From Polymorphobacter_B sp038225475 (GTDB taxonomy: Bacteria > Pseudomonadota > Alphaproteobacteria > Sphingomonadales > Sphingomonadaceae): a stretch of DNA of 64,000 nt. Location of the stretch: the NCBI GenBank assembly GCA_038225475.1, contig JBBRRA010000002.1, forward strand, positions 1 to 64,000, read 5' to 3'. Below are positions 48,990 to 57,383 of this stretch, one piece after another (within the stretch, counting starts at the first letter, position 1; each line of letters starts with the position of its first letter). The notes under the pieces are model-generated. The model saw only the letters and a list, made by a program, of their open reading frames with translations, did no database searches and had not been told where the DNA came from. The position numbers and the translations under genes are program-made.

Positions 48990-50140
48990 AGCGCCGCCTG
49001 TAGAAGGTCATAGGTCAGTCCCTTGCCCTGCCAAGGCTCTCCGAACTCGGTCGCGCTGGTGGCGGTGAAGGCGACGATCGCAATGCCGCGGTCGGGCGCG
49101 ATCAGGTTGCGCACCTGCACGTTGCCGACTTCGCCGCGGCGTTCGACGATGCGCTGCGGGGTGGCGCAGCCTTTCAGCGCCACCTGATACACCCATTGGC
49201 CGAGCGCGGCGTATCCCAGCTTCGGGTCGCCCTTCCACATTTCGGCGGTGGATGCGGCGTTCAGCAACTTGCCGTCGATCAGCGCGCGGTCGAACGCCAG
49301 CATGTCGTCGGCGGTGCCGGCAAGATTGGCCGCGCTGCCGTAGCGGCCGGGGTCGACGTTCGCATCGGTGCCGCCCTTGGCATCAACGGCGACGATGTCG
49401 TCGCGGTCGCCGGGCTTGAGCACGCGCAGCGACTTCAACCCGAGCGGCGTCGCAATGCGCTCCTGCACCAATGTCGCAAAAGGCTCCCCGGTCACCGCCT
49501 CGAGCAGGCTGCCGAGCACGACATAGTCGCAGTTGTTATAGATGAACCCCTCGCCCGGCTTGCGGCCCGAGGGCTTCAGGCATTGCGGGTCAAGGCCGTT
49601 CGGCGCGCGCGTCTTCGAGCGCAGATAGGCGAGCGGCGTCCCGTCGGGCCCGGCGGGGCCGCTGTTCGGATCGTACAGACCCGAGGTGTGGTTGAGCAGG
49701 CGGCGGACGGTGACCGCGTCGCCACCGGGCAACGCGACCCCGGGCAGATAGGTGGTAGCGGGCGTGTCGAGGCTGATGTGCCCGCGCTCGACCTCCTGCA
49801 TGACGAGGACCGCGACGACCTGCTTGGTGACCGACGCCCAGCGCCAAATGCTCTGGTAAGAATAGCCCTTAGTGCCCGGTTGACCGAAACTGTCTTCGAA
49901 GCTGTTCCCTGTGATCGATGTTCTGCCGATGGTGCCAACAAACTGATAGCGGGCTTCAACTTGAAGCAATCTCGACCGGGCTGCGCTCGACTCCAGTATT
50001 GCCGCAGCTGGGCTACCCGCCGGAGCGTTAACTGAATGTTCGGCTATCCATTTTGCAACGGCCGCATTTTGCCCGGATAGATTTTGCGCGGAGGCCGCCC
50101 CGGCTAGACCCATAGCAAACAGGACGGCTAGCCTTCTCAC
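48974..50140 (-). CDS. secreted serine hydrolase, class C beta-lactamase-like
   Basis: A 388-residue protein. The signal peptide begins at the GTG at 50140 (VRRLAVLFAMGLAGAASA). The active-site SxxK is SVTK in IWRWASVTKQVVAVL, the YxN motif is in GFIYNNCDYVVLG, and LLNHTSGLYD is a typical class C/D-peptidase region. It may act on cell-wall peptides, amides or esters in the periplasm; beta-lactam hydrolysis is not implied. The start overlaps the pyrE stop by four bases (GTGA) and the end overlaps pdxJ, so it is firmly inside the pyrE-pdxJ-acpS-lepB operon, an uncommon neighbour there. Confidence 0.82.
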   Translation of the reverse strand: MRRLAVLFAMGLAGAASAQNLSGQNAAVAKWIAEHSVNAPAGSPAAAILESSAARSRLLQVEARYQFVGTIGRTSITGNSFEDSFGQPGTKGYSYQSIWRWASVTKQVVAVLVMQEVERGHISLDTPATTYLPGVALPGGDAVTVRRLLNHTSGLYDPNSGPAGPDGTPLAYLRSKTRAPNGLDPQCLKPSGRKPGEGFIYNNCDYVVLGSLLEAVTGEPFATLVQERIATPLGLKSLRVLKPGDRDDIVAVDAKGGTDANVDPGRYGSAANLAGTADDMLAFDRALIDGKLLNAASTAEMWKGDPKLGYAALGQWVYQVALKGCATPQRIVERRGEVGNVQVRNLIAPDRGIAIVAFTATSATEFGEPWQGKGLTYDLLQAALCPVS

Positions 50141-50715
50141 GCCCGGCTCCCCGGCTTGACCGCCGGCAGCGCGGCCAGTTCGGGCGGCAGCGCGTCGGGC
50201 GCATAGCTCGGCACGGCCAGCCGCAGCAGCGCGGTCAGCGGCACGCCGACGTCGGCGGTGCCGTCGGAGCGGTCGACAAGGCACGCCGCGTGCACCACGT
50301 CGCCGCCGGCCGCAATGATCGCCGCAATCGCTTCGCGCGAACTGAGGCCCGTGGTCACCACGTCCTCCATCATCAGCACGCGCGTGCCGGGTGTCAGCGT
50401 AAAGCCGCGGCGCAGCTCGAACACCCCCTGCGGCCGCTCGACGAACATCGACGCGACGCCGAGTTGCCGCGCGAGTTCATAGCCGCAGATCAGCCCGCCC
50501 ATCGCCGGGGCGATCACCGCGTCGACACGGCTCCACATATCGGGCGGCAGCTTGTCGAGCAGCGCGCCACACAGCCGTGCGGCGCGCGCGGGGTCCATCA
50601 GCACGCGCGCGCACTGCAGGTAGCGCGCCGAGCGCAACCCCGACGACAGGATGAAATGGCCTTCGAGCAGCGCACCCGCCGCACGAAATTCGTCAAGGAT
50701 GTCAGCGTCGGTCAT
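50137..50715 (-). CDS. pyrE: orotate phosphoribosyltransferase
   Basis: A 192-residue enzyme of pyrimidine synthesis that makes OMP from orotate and PRPP. The start FRAAGALLEGHFILSSGLRS is the OPRT N-terminal motif, and the PRPP-binding loop is RVLMMEDVVTTGLSSREAIA (about residues 113-132). It is the first gene of the leftward operon. AGGCGAG lies a few bases before the ATG. Confidence 0.93.
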   Translation of the reverse strand: MTDADILDEFRAAGALLEGHFILSSGLRSARYLQCARVLMDPARAARLCGALLDKLPPDMWSRVDAVIAPAMGGLICGYELARQLGVASMFVERPQGVFELRRGFTLTPGTRVLMMEDVVTTGLSSREAIAAIIAAGGDVVHAACLVDRSDGTADVGVPLTALLRLAVPSYAPDALPPELAALPAVKPGSRA

Positions 50716-50800
50716 CAGGCTCGCCTAGCACCACCAGCGGTCTGGCAAAAGTGTTACTGCTTTGCTATGCGGGTGGCACATCACCACGGGGGGGCTGACG

Positions 50801-51760
50801 ATGCGTGTTACGGCTTTGATTCAGGGTTCGTTGATTGGCGTGCTGTTGCTCCCGACAGTGGCCGCAGCACAGATTAAATCGACGCATTCCGAATCCGCTG
50901 AATCGACGCGCGCCCGCAAAACTGCCGAATTGCCTAACTGTCCGCGCCCGATCGGCACGATTGCGGTGTCGGAGCCCGAGACGAAATGGTGGGGCGACCT
51001 TGGCCTTGGCTCGCCCGAGGCGCTGATCCGCGTCTATATTCAGAAATCGCATTGCTTCAAGCTGGTCAACCGGTCGCAGCGCGGCATGGCGGCGATGCAG
51101 CAGGAGCGTGGGCTGGCAGCGGGCGGCGAGATGCGGCGCGGCGGTACGATCGGCAAGGGCCAGATGGTCGAGGCCGACTTCACCGTCATCCCCGATATCG
51201 TCACCGGCAACGGCAACAAGGGTGGGCTCAACGTCGGCGGCATCCTTGGCGCGTTCGTCCCGGGCATCGGCGGCGCGCTGCTCGGCGGCATCAGTGTTAA
51301 AAAGCGTTCGGCCAACGTCGTGCTCAACGTCGTCAACAACAAGTCGTCGGAGGAATTCGTCGCCGAGGGGCAATCGAAAAAGACCGACCTCGGCTGGGGC
51401 GGCGGGGCCGGCATCTTTGGCGGCGGCGTGCTCGGCGCGGGCGGTGCCAGCGGCTATGACAACACCGAAATGGGCCAGGTCATCGCGCTCGCCTATCTCG
51501 ATGCGTACACCAAGCTGGTCAACGACCTTGGCGGGCTGACCGAAGCGGTCGCCGGCAAGCAGGCCGAACGCGCCGTCACGCTGACGCGGCCCAGCCGGAT
51601 GTTCGCGTCGTCGTCGATCAAGTCGAAGGTGCTCAAGCCGCTCGACGCGGGGGCGATCCTGTACCCGACCGGCCAGAAGGTCGCGGGCATGTGGGAAGTC
51701 GAAGACGAACTCGGCACCAAGGGCTGGGTGAGCGAAGCCTCGCTGGCGGTCGCAAAGTAG
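50801..51760 (+). CDS. CsgG-like secreted protein with SH3-like tail
   Basis: A 319-residue protein. The signal peptide is LIQGSLIGVLLLPTVAAAQ, with a type I cleavage site and no lipobox Cys, unlike the lipoproteins CsgG and HfaB. The middle follows the CsgG/LpoB pattern: SPEALIRVYIQKSHCFKLVN, GQMVEADFTVIPDIVTG, a Gly-rich loop and then ANVVLNVVNNKSSEE. The C-terminal 60 residues look like an SH3-type domain (SSSIKSKVLKPLDAGAILYP ... DELGTKGWVSEASLAVA). It may form or regulate an outer-membrane or cell-wall assembly. A G-run lies 6 bases before the ATG at 50801. No curli or holdfast gene is nearby. Confidence 0.72.
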   Translation: MRVTALIQGSLIGVLLLPTVAAAQIKSTHSESAESTRARKTAELPNCPRPIGTIAVSEPETKWWGDLGLGSPEALIRVYIQKSHCFKLVNRSQRGMAAMQQERGLAAGGEMRRGGTIGKGQMVEADFTVIPDIVTGNGNKGGLNVGGILGAFVPGIGGALLGGISVKKRSANVVLNVVNNKSSEEFVAEGQSKKTDLGWGGGAGIFGGGVLGAGGASGYDNTEMGQVIALAYLDAYTKLVNDLGGLTEAVAGKQAERAVTLTRPSRMFASSSIKSKVLKPLDAGAILYPTGQKVAGMWEVEDELGTKGWVSEASLAVAK

Positions 51761-51798
51761 CGAAACGGTGCCGGGACCGACATCGGCAGCAACCCCGT

Positions 51799-51822
51799 GG
51801 TAATGCGCCACGGCGCATTACC
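51799..51822 (+). terminator. hairpin after the CsgG-like gene
   Basis: GGTAATGCGC, a CACG loop, then GCGCATTACC form a perfect 10-bp stem in the gap between the CsgG-like gene and feoA. No T-run follows, so it may be a weak terminator or an operator. Confidence 0.45.
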
Positions 51823-51829
51823 GACCATG

Positions 51830-51847
51830 TGATAATCGTTCGCAATT
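51830..51847. promoter_or_regulatory. Fur-box candidate upstream of feoAB
   Basis: TGATAATCGTTCGCAATT; its complement reads as AATTGCGAACGATTATCA. This resembles the GATAATNATTCGCA-style boxes bound by Fur in proteobacteria. It overlaps the -35 box of the feoA promoter, which suits repression when iron is plentiful. Confidence 0.5.
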
Positions 51848-51868
51848 GCTGTAACGGCACGCTATATC
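51839..51868 (+). promoter_or_regulatory. promoter candidate for feoAB
   Basis: TTCGCA, an 18-base spacer, then TATATC. The predicted start point is about 51875, which is 1-3 bases before the feoA ATG, so feoA would be leaderless or nearly so. No Shine-Dalgarno is seen. Confidence 0.4.
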
Positions 51869-51876
51869 CTTCGCGT

Positions 51877-52134
51877 ATGACCTCCTCGATTCACGCCATG
51901 CGCCCCGGTGACGTTGCCACGATCGTTACGATCGACCGGGACGGTTGCGATCCCGTCACGGCGCGGCAACTGCACGAAATGGGCTTCGACGAAGGCGTCG
52001 ATATCGAGCTGCTGCACCGCGCGCCGTTCGGCGGCGACCCGATGGCGTTGCGGGTCGGCAACATGGTGGTTGGGCTGCGCAAGGCGCTCGCGGCGATGAT
52101 CGTCGTCGAACCGGCGCGCACTGCTGCCGAATGA
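51877..52134 (+). CDS. feoA: FeoA, SH3-like ferrous iron transport accessory protein
   Basis: An 85-residue cytosolic protein of the FeoA family. Visible parts are MRPGDVATIVTIDRDGCDPV, RQLHEMGFDEGVDIELLHRA and DPMALRVGNMVVGLRKALAA. It supports FeoB. The ATG at 51877 is used; the next in-frame ATG at 51898 would also give a full domain, and neither has a Shine-Dalgarno. It overlaps feoB by four bases (ATGA). A Fur-box candidate lies upstream. Confidence 0.9.
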   Translation: MTSSIHAMRPGDVATIVTIDRDGCDPVTARQLHEMGFDEGVDIELLHRAPFGGDPMALRVGNMVVGLRKALAAMIVVEPARTAAE

Positions 52135-53981
52135 ACGCGCCGCTGCTTGCACCGGTGGTGGCGCTGGTCGGCAATCCCAATGCCGGCAAGACCAGCCTGT
52201 TCAACGCCTTGACCGGGTCGCGGCAGAAGGTCGGCAATTATCCGGGCGTGACCGTCGAGCGCAAGGCCGGGCGGCTGGCGCTGCCCGACGGGCGCGCGGT
52301 CGAACTGATCGACCTGCCCGGCACCTATAGCCTGAGCCCGCGGTCACCCGACGAGGCGGTGACGCGCGACGTCGTGATGGGCACCGCCGCCAGCGAGCGT
52401 CGCCCCGATGCGATCGTCGCGGTGGTCGACGCGACCAACCTGCGCAACCATCTGCGCTTCGTGCTCGAGCTGCGGCGGCTCGGGCTGCCGATGTTGGTGG
52501 CGCTCAACATGGCCGACCTCGCCGAGCGCGACGGCACCGAGATCGATGTCGCGCAATTGGCGACGATCCTCGGCATGCCCGTCGTTCCGACCGTCGCGGT
52601 GCGCAAGCGCGGGCTCGATACGCTCGCTGCAGCGCTCGCGCCGTTGCTGCTCGGCCGGACACCGCCGCCTGCCGAAGGCATCGCCGATATCACGCAATTG
52701 CAGCGCGAGGCGCGCGCCATAGCCAACGCCGTCATCGTCCAGCGCGGCATGACCAAGCGCTGGACGCAGCGGCTCGACGGGATCGCGCTCCACCCCGTTA
52801 TCGGCCCGCTGCTGCTCGCCACGCTGATCTTCATTATGTTCCAGGGCGTCTTCAAGCTCGCCGAAGCGCCGATGGCGTGGCTGGCGGAAGGCGTGACATG
52901 GCTGCAGGCGGCCGCAACAAGCGCGCTTCCCGCAGGCGCGCCGCGGTCGCTGCTGGTCGACGGCGTGCTCGGCGGCGTCGGGGCGGTGGTGGTGTTCCTG
53001 CCGCAGATTCTGATCCTGTTTTTCTTCATCCTCGTGCTCGAACAATCGGGCTATATGACGCGGGCGGCGTTCCTGATGGACCGGCTGATGGCGCGCGTCG
53101 GGTTGAACGGCCGCGCGTTCATTCCGCTGATCTCGAGCTTTGCCTGCGCGATTCCGGGCATCATGGCGACACGGACGATCGCCGAACCGCGCGACCGGCT
53201 GACGACGATTCTGATTGCGCCGCTGATGACCTGTTCGGCGCGGCTGCCGGTGTATGCGATCGTGATTGCCGCGTTCATTCCGAACCGCAGCGTGGCGGGC
53301 GTGCTCGGGCTGCAGGGGCTGGTGCTGTTCGGGCTGTATGTGGTGGGTGTGCTCGGCGCGCTGCTGGCGGCATTCGCGCTGCGCCACACGGTGACCAAGG
53401 GCCCGACGCCGACATTCCTGATGGAGATGCCGAAATATCAGTGGCCCGAGCCGCGTGACATCGGCATCGGGCTGTATCAGCGCGCCAAGGCGTTCCTTGG
53501 CCGCGCGGGCAGCATCATCCTGATCTCGACCGTCGCGCTGTGGGCGCTCGCCACCTGGCCCAAGCCGCCGGCGGGGTTTGCCGGAACCAGCCTTGAATAT
53601 TCGGTTGCCGGACGGATCGGCACTGCGCTCGAGCCGGTGTTCCGCCCGATCGGCTTCAACCGTGAGATCGCGCTCGCGCTCGTGCCCGGCATGGCGGCGC
53701 GCGAAGTGGCGGTCAGCGCGCTGGCGACGGTCTATTCGCTGCAGGGCACCGACAAGGAGCATACGCAGCCGCTCGTCGAACGCCTGCGGACGTCGTGGAG
53801 CCTGCCCACTGCGCTGGCGTTCCTCGCGTGGTATGTGTTTGCGCCGCAGTGCATCTCGACGCTGGCGGTGACGCGGCGCGAAACCGGCGGCTGGGCGTGG
53901 CCGGCGTTCATGTTCGCCTATCTGTTCGCGATGGCCTATGTCGCGGCGGGCGCAACTTATTGGGCAGCAAAGCTGCTTTAG
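52131..53981 (+). CDS. feoB: ferrous iron transporter FeoB
   Basis: A 616-residue inner-membrane protein with an N-terminal G domain. G1 is GNPNAGKTS (about 14-22), G2 is in YPGVTVERK, and G3 is DLPGTYSLSPRSPDE. A membrane domain with about eight helices follows, including the gate-type motif RAAFLMDRLMARVGLNGRAF and IPLISSFACAIPGIMATRTI. It imports Fe(II). It is shorter than the 770-residue enterobacterial form because the C-terminal soluble part is reduced, as in other alphaproteobacteria. No feoC follows. Confidence 0.94.
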   Translation: MNAPLLAPVVALVGNPNAGKTSLFNALTGSRQKVGNYPGVTVERKAGRLALPDGRAVELIDLPGTYSLSPRSPDEAVTRDVVMGTAASERRPDAIVAVVDATNLRNHLRFVLELRRLGLPMLVALNMADLAERDGTEIDVAQLATILGMPVVPTVAVRKRGLDTLAAALAPLLLGRTPPPAEGIADITQLQREARAIANAVIVQRGMTKRWTQRLDGIALHPVIGPLLLATLIFIMFQGVFKLAEAPMAWLAEGVTWLQAAATSALPAGAPRSLLVDGVLGGVGAVVVFLPQILILFFFILVLEQSGYMTRAAFLMDRLMARVGLNGRAFIPLISSFACAIPGIMATRTIAEPRDRLTTILIAPLMTCSARLPVYAIVIAAFIPNRSVAGVLGLQGLVLFGLYVVGVLGALLAAFALRHTVTKGPTPTFLMEMPKYQWPEPRDIGIGLYQRAKAFLGRAGSIILISTVALWALATWPKPPAGFAGTSLEYSVAGRIGTALEPVFRPIGFNREIALALVPGMAAREVAVSALATVYSLQGTDKEHTQPLVERLRTSWSLPTALAFLAWYVFAPQCISTLAVTRRETGGWAWPAFMFAYLFAMAYVAAGATYWAAKLL

Positions 53982-53994
53982 TCCGAAAGCTGCT

Positions 53995-55137
53995 TCAATC
54001 CGCCAGCCCGACGACCACGATCAGCGCCGCGAACAGGCCAAGGATCACCACCGACGACAGGCCAAGCACCGCCGTCCGCCACAGCGCGCCGCCGACCCCG
54101 AGCCGGTACGCGCCCTTCAGCTGAAAGAACATGTGCACCGGCGGGATGAACAGCAGCAGGCCGCCGATCGGCGCGCCAAGGTGCATCAGCACCACGCCCG
54201 AAATCGCCAGCAGCGACATGAACGATAGCGAATAGAGCGCAAACACCAGATGATCGAAGCTGCGCACGTCGCGCCGCCAGAAAAACATCAGCCACAGCAC
54301 CGGAAACGACAAGGGGATCAGCAGGAAACTGAGTTTGTACGCCTTTTGCTGAATGCGATAGAGCGCGAAATCGGGATTGAGCAACGCCTCGCGCACCCGT
54401 GCCGCAATCGCGGGCGTCGGCGCGCTGATCGTGAACTTATTGTCGCGCACCGATTGGGCAAGGCTGTCCTGCCAGCGCTGGCGCACCGCCGCCTTGCCGG
54501 TTGCGGGATCGGGCAGCGCGCGAACCCGGACCAGCACCTGCTCGGCGGCGGCGAGCGCCGTCTGCTTGGCGGCGAGCGTCTGCCGGAGCGCGACGAGGTC
54601 GGCGGGCGTGCTATCCGCGTCGCGCTCGGCATCGGCGATGTCGCGCTTCGTATCGATAATCTCGCCGTTGATGTCGCCAATGCCCGACTGCGCCTCGGCG
54701 ATCTGTTCAGAGCGACCGCTGTTTGCCGCGTCGAGCGCCTTGTCGATGTCGGGGCCGCCGATCCAGCCGAAAGTGAAAAACATCAGGAAGACGGTGAACA
54801 GGAACAACGCCATCGGGGCGATGTACCGCGCGCGCTTGCCATAGACATAGTCGCGGGTCAGCGTTCCGGGACGAAAGAATAGCGCGGGCAACGTGCGCCA
54901 TGCCTTGCCGTCGAAGTGCGTCAGGCCGTGCAGCAGTTCCTCGGCGAGATGCGCGACCGAGCGGTCGACCCGCGCATGCTGCCCGCACATCCCGCAGAAG
55001 TGGCCATCGACCTGGCGGCCGCAGTTGGCGCAGTTTTCCTGTGGCGTGGGGCCGTGCGCCGAGGGTGGGCCATCGACCGCATGCGCGATCAGGCTGCCGG
55101 TGACAAGCTCGCCCAATGCGCCGATTTCGCCCGCCAT
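53995..55137 (-). CDS. DUF3667 membrane protein with zinc-ribbon
   Basis: A 380-residue protein. An N-terminal four-Cys ribbon (ENCANCGRQVDGHFCGMCGQ, residues about 34-53) is followed by a DUF3667-type segment LAEELLHGLTHFDGKAWRTL and PGTLTRDYVYGKRARYIAP. One membrane helix precedes a charged coiled coil (about residues 130-200), and four to five C-terminal membrane helices close the protein. The function is unknown. It lies alone, convergent with feoB and divergent from ssb. Confidence 0.8.
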   Translation of the reverse strand: MAGEIGALGELVTGSLIAHAVDGPPSAHGPTPQENCANCGRQVDGHFCGMCGQHARVDRSVAHLAEELLHGLTHFDGKAWRTLPALFFRPGTLTRDYVYGKRARYIAPMALFLFTVFLMFFTFGWIGGPDIDKALDAANSGRSEQIAEAQSGIGDINGEIIDTKRDIADAERDADSTPADLVALRQTLAAKQTALAAAEQVLVRVRALPDPATGKAAVRQRWQDSLAQSVRDNKFTISAPTPAIAARVREALLNPDFALYRIQQKAYKLSFLLIPLSFPVLWLMFFWRRDVRSFDHLVFALYSLSFMSLLAISGVVLMHLGAPIGGLLLFIPPVHMFFQLKGAYRLGVGGALWRTAVLGLSSVVILGLFAALIVVVGLAD

Positions 55138-55229
55138 GCTGCGTCCCCTTTGGGTGTAACGCTGCCGCAAGACGCCTGCACATTCAAGCGCGGGGTGCTA
55201 GAGTGCCCCTGACGAATCGGAGGAAATTA

Positions 55230-55721
55230 ATGGCAGGCGTGAACAAGGTGATTCTGGTCGGCAATCTCGGCAAGGATCCCGAGATGCAGAGTTTTTCGAA
55301 CGGCGGCTCGGTGGTCAAGTTCAGCCTTGCGACTTCCGAGACATGGAAAGACAAGCAGTCGGGCGAGCGCAAGGAAAAGACCGAGTGGCATAATGTCGTG
55401 ATCTTCAACGAAAATCTCGCCAAGATCGCCAAGGATTACCTCAAAAAGGGCAGCAAGGTGTACCTTGAGGGCGCGCTGCAGACGCGCAAGTGGCAGGACC
55501 AGTCGGGCAACGACAAATACACCACCGAAGTCGTGTTGCAGCGGTTTCGCGGCGAGCTGACGCTGCTCGACGGGCGCGGCGACGGCGCCAGCAGCGGCGG
55601 CGGCGGCAATGACTATGGCGACCGCGACTATGGCGGCGGCAACGGCGGCGGCGCGAAAAAGCCCGCATTCGGCGGCGGCAAAAGCTTCAGCGACGATCTC
55701 GACGACGACGTCCCGTTCTAA
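55230..55721 (+). CDS. ssb: single-stranded DNA-binding protein
   Basis: A 163-residue protein. The OB fold covers about residues 1-110 (VNKVILVGNLGKDPEMQSFS, TEWHNVVIFNENLAKIAKDY). A Gly-rich linker follows, and the acidic tail DDLDDDVPF is the docking site for repair and replication partners. A strong GGAGGAAATTA precedes the ATG. It is monocistronic. Confidence 0.96.
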   Translation: MAGVNKVILVGNLGKDPEMQSFSNGGSVVKFSLATSETWKDKQSGERKEKTEWHNVVIFNENLAKIAKDYLKKGSKVYLEGALQTRKWQDQSGNDKYTTEVVLQRFRGELTLLDGRGDGASSGGGGNDYGDRDYGGGNGGGAKKPAFGGGKSFSDDLDDDVPF

Positions 55722-55807
55722 AGCGGACCCAAGCGGCAGCGCAGGCGTTGATCCTCCTGTGCCGCCGCGCCGATTGGGGCTGCGTCGGTGCTGAGGAGTT
55801 TACCGCA

Positions 55808-56212
55808 ATGCTGCTTCCCCAAGGTGCCACGATTGCCGTTGCCGACGGCGAGACGGTCAGGCTGTTTCATAACGGTGGCGACGGCATCACCCCACAACTG
55901 CACGCGCTGCCGCATCCCGATATTGTCGGCGCGGCCAGCGACGCGGGCGCGCGGCATCACGGCGGTGCTGCCAACCCGTCCTACCGCCAGCTGCGCGAGG
56001 ACGGGTTTGCCGCAGCGACCGCAGCGTTCCTCAACAGCCAGGTTCTCGACGGCAAGGTGCAGGCGCTGGTCATCATCGCGGCCCCCAAGACGCTCGGCGA
56101 GCTGCGCCAGCATTACCACAAGGCGCTGACCGCCAAACTACTGGGCGAGATCGGCAAGGAACTGACCGGGCATTCGACCGACGATATCCTGAAGGCGATT
56201 GCGGCTGCCTGA
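55808..56212 (+). CDS. host-attachment family protein (PF10116-like)
   Basis: A 134-residue soluble protein. It starts LLPQGATIAVADGETVRLFH and continues with QALVIIAAPKTLGELRQHYH and KALTAKLLGEIGKELTGHST. This is the pattern of the family named for a factor needed for host attachment in a plant-associated bacterium; the fold relates to eRF1 domain 2. The molecular role is unknown. GAGGAG lies 9 bases before the ATG at 55808. Confidence 0.82.
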   Translation: MLLPQGATIAVADGETVRLFHNGGDGITPQLHALPHPDIVGAASDAGARHHGGAANPSYRQLREDGFAAATAAFLNSQVLDGKVQALVIIAAPKTLGELRQHYHKALTAKLLGEIGKELTGHSTDDILKAIAAA

Positions 56213-56239
56213 CGCCGCCGGCCGAGCGGAAACCGGGCG

Positions 56240-56764
56240 CTACCGCCGCAGGATATTGAACGGATTGGCCGCCGCCTTGTCGGCAGCGGCGCGTGCGGCG
56301 GCCTCCTCCTCCGAAATCAGGAAGCGCGCTGCAGCGGCGCGCAGTTCGGCGGGCGCGCGCGGATAGGGATCGAGCGCAAGGCCGAGTGACTGCGCGACCG
56401 CCTCGCCAAGGTCGATCATGTCGCCATCGAGCGGCAGCGTGTCGAGATCGGGCGGGCTGAGTTCGACCTCGTCGTCATCGCTCACCGTCCCGAACAGCAG
56501 CGCGATCGCCTCGGCGAGCGTAAACGGTACCGGCTCGGCGGAAACCGCGCACGGCTGCGTTCCGGAAGCTGCAATGCTGCCCGTGACCGCGATCCCCCCT
56601 GCGCCTTCGACCACCTCGAGCGTGGCTTCGAGCCGGTCGAGGTCGATCAACCCGAAACGCTCCGCAAGTGCCACCCGTTCGCCGAGCGTTGCAACGATCG
56701 CCTCCCGCCGCGGCAGCGTGCCGATGTCCTGCACACGGATCTGCCGCGACAATTCGGGCGTCAC
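56240..56764 (-). CDS. DUF177/YceD family protein
   Basis: A 174-residue acidic protein of the YceD family, implicated in 23S rRNA accumulation. Visible features are the N-terminal segment VTPELSRQIRVQDIGTLPRR and the C-terminal block IDLGEAVAQSLGLALDPYPR with a final NPFNILRR. The start is a GTG overlapping the upstream stop by four bases (GTGA). It pairs with the cytochrome bc1 chaperone gene, a conserved alphaproteobacterial neighbour. rpmF and plsX, which often follow, are absent here. Confidence 0.85.
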   Translation of the reverse strand: MTPELSRQIRVQDIGTLPRREAIVATLGERVALAERFGLIDLDRLEATLEVVEGAGGIAVTGSIAASGTQPCAVSAEPVPFTLAEAIALLFGTVSDDDEVELSPPDLDTLPLDGDMIDLGEAVAQSLGLALDPYPRAPAELRAAAARFLISEEEAAARAAADKAAANPFNILRR

Positions 56765-57288
56765 GCGAGCGCCCCGGCAATCAGTCGCGGCAGCGGCACC
56801 GCTTCGAGCTGAGCCCAAAGCGCATCGACCCGCGCCGCCGTCCAGTCGAGCGCCGCCGCATCGACGGCTTCGGAGCGATAGACGTTGCGCACCAGCGCGT
56901 CGGCCATCGTCGCCGGGTCGGAACCGCCCGCCAGCGCCTCGCGATACGCGCCAAGCCGCCCACCGAGCGCGCTCACCATCCGGCCGACATGCTTGCCCAC
57001 CGCCTGATCGCCGACGCCGAGTTCGCGCAGGCTGCCGTCCATGTCGGCGATAAAGCGCTCGGTCAGGTCGGCCGAAAACTGCGCCTGCGCGCTCCCCGAC
57101 GGCTCGAGCCGCAGCAGCACCAGTGCCAGCACCAGCGCCACCACGTCGAACCGGCCATCGACCGAGTCCGGCACTGCACCCGCGACATACCAATCCGGAC
57201 GGCGCGCTTCGGCGACCACCGCGCGGTACAGCGCGTCGCCAGGCGGGGTCATGCGGCGGGAGGGGAGCAGACGGTCGAGCAGTGCCAT
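56761..57288 (-). CDS. ubiquinol-cytochrome c chaperone (CBP3-like)
   Basis: A 175-residue protein of the ubiquinol-cytochrome c chaperone family. Visible parts are ALYRAVVAEARRPDWYVAGA, VPDSVDGRFDVVALVLALVL and LTERFIADMDGSLRELGVGD, then QAVGKHVGRMVSALGGRLGA. It assists assembly of cytochrome b into complex III. AAGG lies 6 bases before the ATG at 57288. It is divergent from bamE, another standard arrangement. Confidence 0.88.
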   Translation of the reverse strand: MALLDRLLPSRRMTPPGDALYRAVVAEARRPDWYVAGAVPDSVDGRFDVVALVLALVLLRLEPSGSAQAQFSADLTERFIADMDGSLRELGVGDQAVGKHVGRMVSALGGRLGAYREALAGGSDPATMADALVRNVYRSEAVDAAALDWTAARVDALWAQLEAVPLPRLIAGALA

Positions 57289-57297
57289 CGGTTTGCC

Positions 57298-57326
57298 TTG
57301 TCGGAAACGTATGAAACCCATATTGA
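57298..57326 (+). promoter_or_regulatory. sigma-70-type promoter candidate for bamE
   Basis: TTGTCG, a 17-base spacer, then TATTGA, about 58 bases upstream of the bamE start. Confidence 0.45.
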
Positions 57327-57383
57327 GGCGTTTGGCGCGTGTCCGCAACCGCGAGCGGTGCCGCAGTCCGCAGGAGTTCGGTA

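Noticed and set aside
52344..53762. Long open frame opposite feoB
   Set aside because: Low-complexity Arg/His/Asp translation that mirrors feoB codon use; an artefact of high GC.
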